Assembly: GCF_011808225.1 (NCBI RefSeq)
Contig: NZ_SOYS01000002.1
Location: 620,001-684,000, forward strand
DNA: 64,000 bases
DNA from: Cedecea colo
Lineage (GTDB): Bacteria > Pseudomonadota > Gammaproteobacteria > Enterobacterales > Enterobacteriaceae
Direction: 5' to 3'
Each line of letters begins with the position of its first letter. Positions within the stretch are counted from its first letter, which is position 1. The notes beneath the pieces were generated by a model that did not search any database, was not told the origin of the DNA, and saw only the letters and a list, made by a program, of their open reading frames with translations. Shown here piece by piece: positions 29,222 through 38,010 of the stretch. The position numbers and the translations under genes were made by a program.

Positions 29222-31123
29222 ATGAAATTACAGAATTCTTTTCGCGACTATTCGGCTGAGTCTGCGCTCTTTGTGCGCCGGGCGCTGGTCGCTTTTATCG
29301 GCATTTTGCTGTTGACCGGCGTGCTTATCGCCAACCTTTATAATCTGCAAATCGTCCGTTTTACCGACTACCAGACCCGCTCAAACGAAAACCGCATCAA
29401 GCTGGTGCCGATCCCGCCAAGCCGCGGAATTATTTACGACCGTAACGGCACGCCGCTTGCGCTCAACCGCACCATCTATCAGGTCGAGATGATGCCGGAG
29501 AAAGTGGATAACGTGCAGGCCACGCTTGACGCGCTGCGCCCGGTGGTCGATCTCACCGATGACGATATCGCCAACTTTAAAAAAGAGCGCGCCCGCTCGC
29601 ACCGCTTTACGTCCATTCCGGTAAAAACGAACCTGACCGAAGTGCAGGTCGCCCGTTTTGCCGTGAATCAGTACCGTTTCTCTGGCGTGGAAGTGAAAGG
29701 CTATAAGCGTCGCTACTATCCGTATGGTTCCGCGCTGACCCACGTCATTGGCTACGTATCTAAGATCAACGACAAAGACGTTGAACGCCTCGACAAAGAC
29801 GACAAGCTCGCCAACTATGCCGCAACCCATGATATCGGCAAGCTGGGTATAGAGCGCTATTACGAAGAGGTGCTTCACGGGCAAACCGGCTATGAAGAGG
29901 TTGAGGTTAACAACCGCGGTCGCGTTATCCGTCAGCTTAAAGAAGTGCCGCCGCAGGCCGGGCACGATATTTATCTGACTATCGATCTGAAATTACAGAA
30001 TTACATTGAAACCCTGCTGGCAGGCAGCCGTGCGGCCGTAGTGGTTACAGACCCACGCACCGGCGGCATTATGGCGCTGGTTTCTATGCCGAGCTATAAC
30101 CCAAACCTGTTCGTTGACGGTATCTCCACGAAAGATTATTCCGGGCTGCTTAACGATCCGAACACGCCGCTTATCAACCGGGCAACGCAGGGCGTCTATC
30201 CGCCAGCCTCAACGGTTAAACCTTATATGGCCGTGTCTGCGCTGAGCGCGGGCGTGATCAACCGTAACACCTCGCTGTTCGACCCGGGCTGGTGGCAGCT
30301 TCCAGGCTCCGAGAAACGCTATCGTGACTGGAAAAAGTGGGGCCACGGCCGCCTGAACGTTACCAAATCTCTCGAAGAGTCAGCGGATACCTTCTTTTAT
30401 CAGGTCGCCTACGACATGGGCATCGACCGCATCTCCGAGTGGATGGGCAAATTTGGTTACGGGCACTTCACGGGCATCGACCTTTCCGAAGAGCGTTCGG
30501 GCAATATGCCTACGCGCGAATGGAAGCAAAAGCGCTTTAAGAAGCCGTGGTATCAGGGCGATACCATCCCGGTTGGCATCGGCCAGGGTTACTGGACAGC
30601 CACGCCGATTCAGATGAGCAAGGCGATGATGATCCTGATTAACGATGGCATCGTACGCGTCCCTCATCTTCTACAAAGCACCGCCGAAAACGGCAAACAG
30701 GTTCCCTGGACGCAGCCGGTGCAGCCGCCTGTCGGCGACATTCACTCAGGATTCTGGGAGATAGCCAAAGACGGCATGTACGGCGTCGCCAACCGTCCGA
30801 ACGGTACGGCGCACAAGTATTTCGCGAATGCGCCCTATAAAGCCGCGGCAAAATCCGGTACCGCGCAGGTATTTGGCCTGAAGGCCAACGAAACTTACAA
30901 CGCGCATAAAATTGCCGAGCGTTTACGCGACCACAAATTAATGACCGCATTTGCTCCCTATGAGCATCCGGAATATGCCGTGACCATCATTCTGGAAAAC
31001 GGCGGCGTCGGTCCTGCGGTAGGTACGATTATGCGTCAAATCCTCGACCACCTGATGCTCGGGGATAACAACACGGATTTGCCGGCTGAGGCGCCTGCCG
31101 CACCCGGCTCTGAGGATCAATAA
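29222..31123 (+). CDS. mrdA: Penicillin-binding protein 2
   Basis: Class B transpeptidase of the elongasome that crosslinks side-wall peptidoglycan with RodA. The 633 residues have one N-terminal membrane anchor (about 22-42), a dimerisation/pedestal domain and a transpeptidase domain with the active-site Ser in [10 protein letters not shown] (SxxK, about 330), the SxD-type motif SADTFFYQ (about 385) and KSGTAQV (about 543). The stop is two bases from mrdB. It is the target of mecillinam in E. coli. Confidence 0.98.
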   Translation: MKLQNSFRDYSAESALFVRRALVAFIGILLLTGVLIANLYNLQIVRFTDYQTRSNENRIKLVPIPPSRGIIYDRNGTPLALNRTIYQVEMMPEKVDNVQATLDALRPVVDLTDDDIANFKKERARSHRFTSIPVKTNLTEVQVARFAVNQYRFSGVEVKGYKRRYYPYGSALTHVIGYVSKINDKDVERLDKDDKLANYAATHDIGKLGIERYYEEVLHGQTGYEEVEVNNRGRVIRQLKEVPPQAGHDIYLTIDLKLQNYIETLLAGSRAAVVVTDPRTGGIMALVSMPSYNPNLFVDGISTKDYSGLLNDPNTPLINRATQGVYPPASTVKPYMAVSALSAGVINRNTSLFDPGWWQLPGSEKRYRDWKKWGHGRLNVTKSLEESADTFFYQVAYDMGIDRISEWMGKFGYGHFTGIDLSEERSGNMPTREWKQKRFKKPWYQGDTIPVGIGQGYWTATPIQMSKAMMILINDGIVRVPHLLQSTAENGKQVPWTQPVQPPVGDIHSGFWEIAKDGMYGVANRPNGTAHKYFANAPYKAAAKSGTAQVFGLKANETYNAHKIAERLRDHKLMTAFAPYEHPEYAVTIILENGGVGPAVGTIMRQILDHLMLGDNNTDLPAEAPAAPGSEDQ

Positions 31124-31125
31124 CC

Positions 31126-32238
31126 ATGACTGACAATCCGAATAAAAAGTCGCTGTGGGATAAAATCCATATCGACCCGCTTTTCCTGGTCACTATCCTT
31201 GCGCTGCTGGTCTTCAGCGCGCTGGTCGTCTGGAGCGCCAGCGGCCAGGATATGGGCATGATGGAGCGTAAAGTCGGCCAGATCCTGATGGGCCTGATGG
31301 CGATGATTGTTATGGCTCAGATCCCGCCCCGCGTCTATGAAGGCTGGGCGCCTTACCTGTATATCATCTGTATTATTTTGCTGGTCGCGGTTGACGCCTT
31401 CGGGGCTATCTCTAAAGGTGCGCAGCGCTGGCTGGACTTGGGCATCGTGCGCTTCCAGCCGTCAGAGATTGCGAAAATCGCCGTCCCGCTGATGGTTGCT
31501 CGCTTTATTAACCGCGACGTTTGCCCGCCGACGCTGAAAAACACCGGTATCGCACTGGTACTGATCTTCATGCCAACGCTGCTGGTCGCGGCCCAGCCGG
31601 ACCTTGGAACCTCCATTCTGATTGCGGCTTCAGGCCTCTTCGTCCTGTTCCTCTCCGGCATGAGCTGGCGTTTAATTGGTATCGCGGTGCTGCTGCTCGC
31701 GGCCTTTGTCCCGATTCTTTGGTTCTTCCTGATGCACGACTACCAGCGTGCGCGCGTGATGATGCTGCTCGATCCGGAAACCGATCCGCTCGGGGCGGGC
31801 TATCATATTATTCAGTCCAAAATTGCGATCGGCTCCGGCGGCTTGCGGGGCAAGGGCTGGCTACACGGTACGCAGTCGCAGCTTGAGTTTCTTCCCGAAC
31901 GCCATACGGACTTTATTTTCGCCGTGCTGGCAGAAGAGCTGGGGCTGGTTGGCGTCCTGGTATTACTGGCTCTTTACCTGCTGCTTATTATGCGTGGGCT
32001 ATATGTCGCCGCCCGGGCACAAACAACCTTCGGCCGCGTTATGGCAGGCGGGTTAATGCTGATTTTATTCGTATATGTGTTTGTTAATATTGGCATGGTT
32101 AGTGGTATCTTACCGGTGGTCGGCGTGCCGTTGCCGCTGGTGAGTTACGGGGGCTCGGCCCTCATAGTACTGATGGCCGGGTTTGGTATCGTGATGTCGA
32201 TACATACCCACAGAAAGATGTTGTCGAAAAGCGTGTAA
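31126..32238 (+). CDS. mrdB: Peptidoglycan glycosyltransferase RodA
   Basis: SEDS-family glycan polymerase that works with PBP2 in cell elongation. The 370-residue protein has about ten membrane segments; SEDS landmarks include [14 protein letters not shown] near 105, QPDLGTS near 155 and [10 protein letters not shown] near 340, with the catalytic Asp expected in the large periplasmic loop around 260 ([16 protein letters not shown]). It is two bases after mrdA and 11 bases before rlpA. Confidence 0.98.
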   Translation: MTDNPNKKSLWDKIHIDPLFLVTILALLVFSALVVWSASGQDMGMMERKVGQILMGLMAMIVMAQIPPRVYEGWAPYLYIICIILLVAVDAFGAISKGAQRWLDLGIVRFQPSEIAKIAVPLMVARFINRDVCPPTLKNTGIALVLIFMPTLLVAAQPDLGTSILIAASGLFVLFLSGMSWRLIGIAVLLLAAFVPILWFFLMHDYQRARVMMLLDPETDPLGAGYHIIQSKIAIGSGGLRGKGWLHGTQSQLEFLPERHTDFIFAVLAEELGLVGVLVLLALYLLLIMRGLYVAARAQTTFGRVMAGGLMLILFVYVFVNIGMVSGILPVVGVPLPLVSYGGSALIVLMAGFGIVMSIHTHRKMLSKSV

Positions 32239-32249
32239 CGAGGTGCGCA

Positions 32250-33398
32250 ATGGTTAAGCATTGGCCAGGAATTTTTGTAGCAGCCGCCATTCTGGCTGGC
32301 TGTTCGTCCGGTGATGACGAACAACCGCAGGTAAACCAGCAGCCGCAACCAGCGGTTTGTAATGGTCCGACGGTAGAAATTAGCGGTGCTGAACCGCGCT
32401 ATGAGCCGTTGATTCCTTCGGTGAATCAGGATTACGAAAATAACGGTAAAAGCTACAAGATTGTCCAGAATCCGGCCAATTTTAGCCAGACTGGCCTGGC
32501 GGCTATCTATGATGCGGAACCCGGAAGCAATCTGACGGCCTCAGGCGAACCCTTTGATGCCATGGCGCTGACAGCCGCGCATCCAACGTTGCCTGTCCCA
32601 AGCTATGCGCGCATAACCAACCTCGCTAACGGCCGCATGATTGTGGTGCGCATTAACGACCGTGGCCCTTACGGCAACGATCGCGTGATTTCGCTTTCCC
32701 GAGCCTCTGCGGATCGCCTTAACACGTCGAACAACACTAAAGTAAGAATCGACCCGATTCTGGTGGCGCAAGACGGCACCCTGTCAGGTCCGGGTACCGC
32801 CTGTACCACCATAGCTAAACAAACTTATGCCCTGCCCGCTCGCCCGGATTTAAACACCGGCATGGGAAGCGCCTCTTCTGCTCCAGTGGATGCGCCGCAA
32901 GGCGATGTTCGCGCCATCAGTAACGCTTCGTTGCAAAGCGAAGAGACAACCGGTGCACCAGTGAACAGCGGCGGTTTCCTGGGTGCGGCAACGCCGCTTG
33001 CGGCAGGCGTTATTGAAACCGAAGAACCCGCGCCAGCACCGGCCGCTGAGGCTCCAGCTCCAGCCCCAGCCCAGCAAACTGCCGCGCCTGCTGCTCCGCA
33101 GGCTCCTGTGACGGCCCCAGGTTCCGTACAGGGGTCCGTTCAGGCCGCAGCGCCAGCCGCAGCTTCAGGGCGCTACGTGGTTCAGGTAGGTGCCGTAAGC
33201 GACCAGGCGCGCGCAACGCAATGGCAGCAGAAACTCAGCCAGCAATTTAATGTGCCGGGCGCTGTTTCAAGCAACGGCGCGGTTTATCGTGTGCAGCTCG
33301 GCCCCTTTGGCAGCCGTAGCGAAGCCGCAGCATTGCAGCAGCGGCTGATGAGCGAAGCTCAGCAACAGTCATTTATTACCAACGCACCTGCTATGTAA
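32250..33398 (+). CDS. rlpA: Septal-ring lipoprotein RlpA
   Basis: Outer-membrane lipoprotein found at the septum. In Pseudomonas it is a lytic transglycosylase for denuded glycan, but in E. coli no such activity is known. The 382 residues have a lipobox (AAILAGCSSGDD, Cys about 18; Asp is not at +2), a double-psi beta-barrel (about 75-165, with ITNLANGRMIVVRINDRGPY), a long Ala/Pro-rich linker (about 240-300) and a C-terminal SPOR domain (about 305-382) that binds denuded glycan. It follows mrdB closely; the low-complexity linker is the most variable part. Confidence 0.94.
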   Translation: MVKHWPGIFVAAAILAGCSSGDDEQPQVNQQPQPAVCNGPTVEISGAEPRYEPLIPSVNQDYENNGKSYKIVQNPANFSQTGLAAIYDAEPGSNLTASGEPFDAMALTAAHPTLPVPSYARITNLANGRMIVVRINDRGPYGNDRVISLSRASADRLNTSNNTKVRIDPILVAQDGTLSGPGTACTTIAKQTYALPARPDLNTGMGSASSAPVDAPQGDVRAISNASLQSEETTGAPVNSGGFLGAATPLAAGVIETEEPAPAPAAEAPAPAPAQQTAAPAAPQAPVTAPGSVQGSVQAAAPAAASGRYVVQVGAVSDQARATQWQQKLSQQFNVPGAVSSNGAVYRVQLGPFGSRSEAAALQQRLMSEAQQQSFITNAPAM

Positions 33399-33488
33399 GA
33401 GAAACTTACCGGCATCCACAATGCGTAAATTAGTGTAAAGCTCATTAACAAATCATGCGCAAAGTCGGATGCCAGTAAAAATCGCTTT

Positions 33489-33497
33489 TGCTATAGT
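33489..33497 (+). promoter_or_regulatory. Extended minus-10 promoter of dacA
   Basis: TGCTATAGT (TG one base before TATAGT) lies about 45 bases upstream of the dacA start codon, consistent with a promoter separate from rlpA. Confidence 0.55.
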
Positions 33498-33540
33498 AAG
33501 GCACTTTTTTAATTCCATCACGGATGTCGTTGTTCTTATC

Positions 33541-34752
33541 ATGAATACAGCCCTTCCTGTACGTTTTGTTAAGCGCCTGGCGCTCTCTACGGCCCTTACT
33601 CTTAGTGCTTTGGCTTGCGCTCAAGCTGACGACCTGAACATTAAAACAATGATCCCAGGCGTTCCGCAGATTGATGCGGAAGCGTACATCCTGATCGATT
33701 ACAACTCAGGGAAAGTGCTGGCCGAATCTAACGCTGACGCCCGCCGCGATCCGGCAAGCCTCACCAAAATGATGACCAGCTATGTAATTGGTCAGGCGAT
33801 GAAAGCTGGCAAGTTCGATGAGAACGCGGTAGTCACCGTGGGCAACGACGCCTGGGCGACCGGCAACCCGGTCTTTAAAGGCTCATCGCTGATGTTCCTC
33901 AAACCCGGCATGCAGGTGCCGGTGGCTCAATTGATTCGCGGGATTAACCTGCAGTCCGGTAACGATGCCTGCGTGGCGATGGCCGACTTTGTCGCCGGCA
34001 GCCAGGATGCCTTCGTTGGCCTGATGAACAGCTATGTTTCCGCCCTTGGCCTGAAGAACACCCATTTCCAGACCGTTCACGGCCTGGACGCCGACGGGCA
34101 GTTCAGCTCCGCACGCGATATGGCGTTGATCGGGCAGGCCCTGATTCGCGACGTGCCGAACGAATACAGCATCTATAAAGAAAAAGAGTTTACTTTTAAT
34201 AACATCCGTCAGATGAACCGTAACGGTCTGCTGTGGGATAAGAGCCTGAACGTTGACGGTATCAAAACTGGCCACACCGATTCTGCAGGTTACAACCTGG
34301 TCGCCTCCGCAACCGAAGGGCAGATGCGCCTGATTTCCGCAGTAATGGGCGGGCATACCTATAAAGGCCGCGAAACCGAAAGCAAAAAGCTGCTTACCTG
34401 GGGCTTCCGCTTCTTCGAAACCGTTTCTCCGCTGAAAGCCGGGAAAGAATTTTCCTCTGAGCCAGCCTGGTTTGGTGATAACGACCGTGCGTCCCTTGGC
34501 GTGGATAAAGACGTTTACCTGACCATCCCGCGCGGCCGGATGAAAGACCTGAAGGCCAGCTATGTGCTGAACACGCCAGAACTGCACGCTCCGCTACAGA
34601 AAAATCAGGTTGTCGGCACCATTAACTTCCAGCTTGACGGCAAAACTATCGAACAGCGTCCGCTGGTGGTGCTGCAAGAAATGCCGGAAGGCAATTTCTT
34701 TAGCCGAATCATCGACTACATCAAACTGATGTTCCACCACTGGTTCGGTTAA
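33541..34752 (+). CDS. dacA: D-alanyl-D-alanine carboxypeptidase DacA (PBP5)
   Basis: Trims the terminal D-Ala from pentapeptide stems and helps keep cell shape. The 403 residues match E. coli PBP5: signal peptide with cleavage after AQA (about 29), active-site DPASLTKMM (SxxK), LQSGNDACV (SxN), [11 protein letters not shown] (KTG) and a C-terminal amphipathic helix ([18 protein letters not shown]) that anchors the protein to the membrane. ATG 33541 was chosen because it places the signal peptide at the N terminus; an in-frame start at 33469 would not. A terminator follows. Confidence 0.97.
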   Translation: MNTALPVRFVKRLALSTALTLSALACAQADDLNIKTMIPGVPQIDAEAYILIDYNSGKVLAESNADARRDPASLTKMMTSYVIGQAMKAGKFDENAVVTVGNDAWATGNPVFKGSSLMFLKPGMQVPVAQLIRGINLQSGNDACVAMADFVAGSQDAFVGLMNSYVSALGLKNTHFQTVHGLDADGQFSSARDMALIGQALIRDVPNEYSIYKEKEFTFNNIRQMNRNGLLWDKSLNVDGIKTGHTDSAGYNLVASATEGQMRLISAVMGGHTYKGRETESKKLLTWGFRFFETVSPLKAGKEFSSEPAWFGDNDRASLGVDKDVYLTIPRGRMKDLKASYVLNTPELHAPLQKNQVVGTINFQLDGKTIEQRPLVVLQEMPEGNFFSRIIDYIKLMFHHWFG

Positions 34753-34805
34753 TAATTGAACGCTTGAAAGTGTGAATAACGTCCCCATATACTGTTCATC
34801 ACTGC

Positions 34806-34837
34806 AACTCCCGCCCTGGCGCGGGAGTTATTATTTA
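34806..34837 (+). terminator. Terminator of dacA
   Basis: AACTCCCGC (34806-34814) pairs with GCGGGAGTT (34821-34829), followed by the T-rich ATTATTTATT, about 50 bases past the dacA stop. Confidence 0.85.
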
Positions 34838-34859
34838 TTGCCGTAACGCTGGAGCTACC

Positions 34860-35123
34860 ATGAAAACCAATCTTAAAGAACTGCTCGAATTCCCTACGCC
34901 GTTTACTTACAAAGTAATGGGACTGGCGAAGCCGGAGCTGGTTGATCTGGTCGTTGAGGTGGTGCAGCGCCACGCGCCGGGCGACTACACGCCGCAGGTC
35001 AAACCAAGCAGCAAAGGCAACTACCATTCAGTTTCCATTACCATCACGGCCACCCATATCGAGCAGGTAGAAACCCTGTACGAAGAGCTGGGCAATATCG
35101 AAATCGTCCGTATGGTGCTGTAA
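34860..35123 (+). CDS. ybeD: UPF0250 protein YbeD
   Basis: Small conserved protein with an ACT-like fold and no proven function; the constant position next to lipB has led to the suggestion that it regulates lipoate or amino-acid metabolism. It has 87 residues ([21 protein letters not shown]...). A GGAG site precedes ATG 34860. It has its own terminator at 35129-35151. Confidence 0.95.
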   Translation: MKTNLKELLEFPTPFTYKVMGLAKPELVDLVVEVVQRHAPGDYTPQVKPSSKGNYHSVSITITATHIEQVETLYEELGNIEIVRMVL

Positions 35124-35128
35124 TGTCT

Positions 35129-35151
35129 CACCCGGCGTCAGCCGGGTGTTT
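35129..35151 (+). terminator. Terminator of ybeD
   Basis: CACCCGGC (35129-35136) pairs with GCCGGGTG (35141-35148), followed by TTT. It precedes the lipB promoter. Confidence 0.7.
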
Positions 35152-35162
35152 CCATTGCGCTG

Positions 35163-35171
35163 TGGTATAAT
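35163..35171 (+). promoter_or_regulatory. Extended minus-10 promoter of lipB
   Basis: TGGTATAAT (TG one base before a perfect TATAAT), 36 bases upstream of the TTG start of lipB. No strong minus-35 is visible, which is normal for extended minus-10 promoters. Confidence 0.65.
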
Positions 35172-35206
35172 CCGCCCACCTTTTATTACCTGCCGGGGAC
35201 AGTATT

Positions 35207-35848
35207 TTGTCTCAAGAAACCATTCTGATTCGCCAGCTCGGCCTCAGGCCTTATGAACCTGTTTCACAGGCGATGCACGACTTTACCGACACGCGCGATG
35301 AAACAACCCGCGATGAAATCTGGCTGGTAGAACACCCCAGCGTCTTTACCCAGGGCCAGGCGGGAAAAGCGGAGCACGTTTTGTTACCGGGCGATATCCC
35401 CGTTATCCAGAGCGACCGTGGCGGCCAGGTAACCTATCACGGTCCGGGCCAGCAGGTGATGTATGTCCTGCTGAATCTGCGGCGCAGAAAGCTCGGCGTG
35501 CGTGAATTAGTCACCATCCTTGAGCAAACCGTCGTTAATACCCTCGCTGATATCGGCATCGAAGCCTACCCACGCGCTGATGCGCCGGGAGTCTATGTTG
35601 CAGGGCGGAAAATCTGCTCTCTGGGCCTGAGGATCCGTAAAGGCTGCTCGTTCCATGGCCTGGCGCTGAATATCGATATGGATCTGGCGCCGTTTTTGCG
35701 CATCAACCCCTGTGGTTATGCCGGACTTGAGATGACTCAGGTAAAAGATCTTAAGCCGGGGATGGCGGTCGCAGATATTCAGCCGCGGCTGGTGGCCAGG
35801 CTGATTGAGCTGCTGGATAATCCTCAAACTGAATACGTTGATGCCTGA
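35207..35848 (+). CDS. lipB: Octanoyl-ACP:protein octanoyltransferase
   Basis: Moves octanoyl groups from acyl carrier protein to lipoyl domains, the step before LipA inserts sulfur. The 213 residues match E. coli LipB. Motifs include [16 protein letters not shown] (about 70-85), the acyl-thioester Cys in [11 protein letters not shown] (about 169) and the Lys in [12 protein letters not shown] (about 135). The start is TTG 35207, as in E. coli. In E. coli the next gene is ybeF and then lipA; here a trehalose operon sits between lipB and lipA. Confidence 0.96.
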   Translation: MSQETILIRQLGLRPYEPVSQAMHDFTDTRDETTRDEIWLVEHPSVFTQGQAGKAEHVLLPGDIPVIQSDRGGQVTYHGPGQQVMYVLLNLRRRKLGVRELVTILEQTVVNTLADIGIEAYPRADAPGVYVAGRKICSLGLRIRKGCSFHGLALNIDMDLAPFLRINPCGYAGLEMTQVKDLKPGMAVADIQPRLVARLIELLDNPQTEYVDA

Positions 35849-35876
35849 TTAATGGCTTCCCTGAAAATGTCAGACT

Positions 35877-35900
35877 CCTGTGTGAAATCATTCACACAGG
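35877..35900. promoter_or_regulatory. Perfect CRP site upstream of the treZ operon
   Basis: TGTGA (35881-35885), six bases, TCACA (35892-35896) is a perfect CRP consensus, inside a 10-bp perfect inverted repeat (CCTGTGTGAA/TTCACACAGG). A possible minus-10 (TATAAG, 35922-35927) lies at a distance that would put the CRP centre near minus 45. The rest of the gap to treZ (35930-36222) shows no convincing gene and would be a long leader. Confidence 0.7.
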
Positions 35901-36222
35901 TCAGTCACTTATCCCTGCCTTTATAAGCAATACACCTGAAGCACCTCCTTGCCCGGCCCGGTTTCAGCGCCTGTAGCGGCCATCAACTCCCCTATCATCG
36001 TCTATGATTATTCTCATATGTTGCCTGATGCTGGGACAATCGGACACCGTTTCAACATCACCACTCTGAGGAAGCGCCATCTTTTATGGCGGCCAGACGA
36101 GCTGCGACCCGTTACGGCATCCGGACCACAAGGCAGGATTAAGCGATTAAAGCTCGCATCACCGGTTCAAATACCGCGCGATGCCGTCCATTGCTCATCT
36201 CTGGGTTAAAAGAGGCAATTGA

Positions 36223-38010
36223 ATGGAGTCCAAATCATTTCCTAAAAGTTGGGGGGCTGAATACGTAGCCGCCAACGAAGTTCGTTTTCGTCTCTGGGCG
36301 CCCGGTCAGGAAAAGGTCACGCTCAGGCTTTCCGGCGAAGAGCGAGAGATGCGCCAAAGCGGCAACGGCTGGTTCGAACTGCAGGTAACCGGCGTTTCAC
36401 CGGGTGCGGAATATAACTTTGTTCTTGTCGACGGCACGGTCGTGCCGGATCCGGCCTCCCGCGCCCAAAAGGCGGATGTTAACGGCCCTTCACTCGTCAT
36501 CGACCCAACCCGCTACCGCTGGCAAAACAGCGCATGGCGCGGCCGTCGCTGGATAGAGACGGTAGTCTACGAGATGCATATCGGCACCTTCACGCCGGAA
36601 GGCACGTTCCGTGCTGCGATAGATAAACTGCCTTATCTCGCCGAACTCGGCATCACTATGATTGAGGTTCTGCCCGTCTCGCAGTTCGGCGGCAGCCGTG
36701 GCTGGGGCTACGACGGCGTGCTGCTCTATGCGCCGCATTCCGCCTATGGCGCGCCGGATGATTTCAAAGCCTTTATCGATGCCGCGCATGGTTATGGCCT
36801 CTCGGTGGTGCTCGATATCGTGCTCAACCACTTCGGCCCGGAGGGCAACTACCTGCCGCAGCTGGCGCCCGATTTCTTTCATCAGGAGCGCTCAACGCCG
36901 TGGGGCGCCGGCATCGCCTATGACGTTGAAGCAGCCCGCCGCTATATCCTGGAGGCGCCGCTCTACTGGCTGGAGGAGTATAACCTTGACGGCCTTCGCT
37001 TCGACGCTATCGATCAGATCGAGGATAGTTCCGACAAGCACGTGCTTGTCGAAATTGCCGAACGTATCCGCGCCGGAATTATCGACCGCCCAATCCATCT
37101 GACCACCGAAGACAGCCGCAACGTCATCTTCCTGCATCCGCGCGGGGAAGCAGGATCGGCGCCGCTCTTCACCGGCGAATGGAATGATGACTTCCACAAT
37201 AGCGTCCATGTATTCGCCACCGGCGAAACGCACGCTTACTACCAGGATTTTGCCAGCGAGCCGGAAAAACTCGTTGCGCGGACGCTGGCGGAAGGCTTCG
37301 CTTATCAGGGCGAGATCTCGCCGCAGACGGGCGAGAAGCGCGGCGTGAAAAGTACCGGACAGCCGCCGTTCGCCTTCGTTGACTTTATCCAGAATCATGA
37401 CCAGGTGGGCAACCGCGCCCGGGGCGAAAGGCTGATTGAACTGGCCGGTGCCGACCGCACTAAGGTTCTGCTCGCCGCACTGCTCTTCTCGCCGCATATC
37501 CCGCTGCTTTTTATGGGCGAGGAATATGGCGAGACCAGGCCCTTCCTGTTCTTCACCGATTTTCATGGCGCTCTTGCGAAAACAGTGCGCGAGGGGCGCG
37601 CGAAGGAGTTCGCGGGCCACGCCGGTCATCAGGGCGAAAGCGTGCCCGATCCGAATGCCGAAAAAAGCTTTGCAATGTCAAAGCTTGACTGGAAGAAGTC
37701 GGGGAGCGAAGAAGGCAAAGCATGGCTGGCTTTCACCCGTGAACTGCTGGCGCTGCGCCAGAAACATATCGTGCCGTTGCTTGCCACGGCCGAAGGCGAT
37801 GCCGGCAGGGTAGTGAAAACAGCGGAAGGTTTCCTCGCCGTTAGCTGGACCTTCCCGCAAGGCATGCTGTCGATGGCGCTCAATATTGGCGAGGAAACCC
37901 GGCCGCTGCCCGATTTGCCTGGCGAGACCATTTTCGTCTGGCCGAAAGCGGCAGATGCGCTGCCGCAGCATTCTATCCTTGTCCGACTTGCCCAGGGAGA
38001 CGTCAAGTGA
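36223..38010 (+). CDS. treZ: Malto-oligosyltrehalose trehalohydrolase
   Basis: Releases trehalose from maltooligosyl-trehalose made by TreY. The 595-residue GH13 protein has an N-terminal beta-sandwich (about 10-100, VRFRLWAPGQEKVTLRL), then the catalytic barrel with DIVLNHFGPEG (region I), nucleophile Asp261 in LRFDAIDQ, acid/base Glu296 in LTTEDSRN and Asp393 in IQNHDQVGN. AGAGG precedes ATG 36223. Its stop overlaps the treY GTG start, so the two are coupled. It replaces ybeF of E. coli at this site. Arg codon AGG and G+C-rich third positions are more frequent than in the core neighbours, which suggests transfer. Confidence 0.95.
   Translation: MESKSFPKSWGAEYVAANEVRFRLWAPGQEKVTLRLSGEEREMRQSGNGWFELQVTGVSPGAEYNFVLVDGTVVPDPASRAQKADVNGPSLVIDPTRYRWQNSAWRGRRWIETVVYEMHIGTFTPEGTFRAAIDKLPYLAELGITMIEVLPVSQFGGSRGWGYDGVLLYAPHSAYGAPDDFKAFIDAAHGYGLSVVLDIVLNHFGPEGNYLPQLAPDFFHQERSTPWGAGIAYDVEAARRYILEAPLYWLEEYNLDGLRFDAIDQIEDSSDKHVLVEIAERIRAGIIDRPIHLTTEDSRNVIFLHPRGEAGSAPLFTGEWNDDFHNSVHVFATGETHAYYQDFASEPEKLVARTLAEGFAYQGEISPQTGEKRGVKSTGQPPFAFVDFIQNHDQVGNRARGERLIELAGADRTKVLLAALLFSPHIPLLFMGEEYGETRPFLFFTDFHGALAKTVREGRAKEFAGHAGHQGESVPDPNAEKSFAMSKLDWKKSGSEEGKAWLAFTRELLALRQKHIVPLLATAEGDAGRVVKTAEGFLAVSWTFPQGMLSMALNIGEETRPLPDLPGETIFVWPKAADALPQHSILVRLAQGDVK

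Noticed and set aside
35949-36209. An 86-residue frame between lipB and treZ
   Set aside because: No SD, TTG start, no recognisable motif, and it lies in the leader of treZ. It does not look like a remnant of ybeF.
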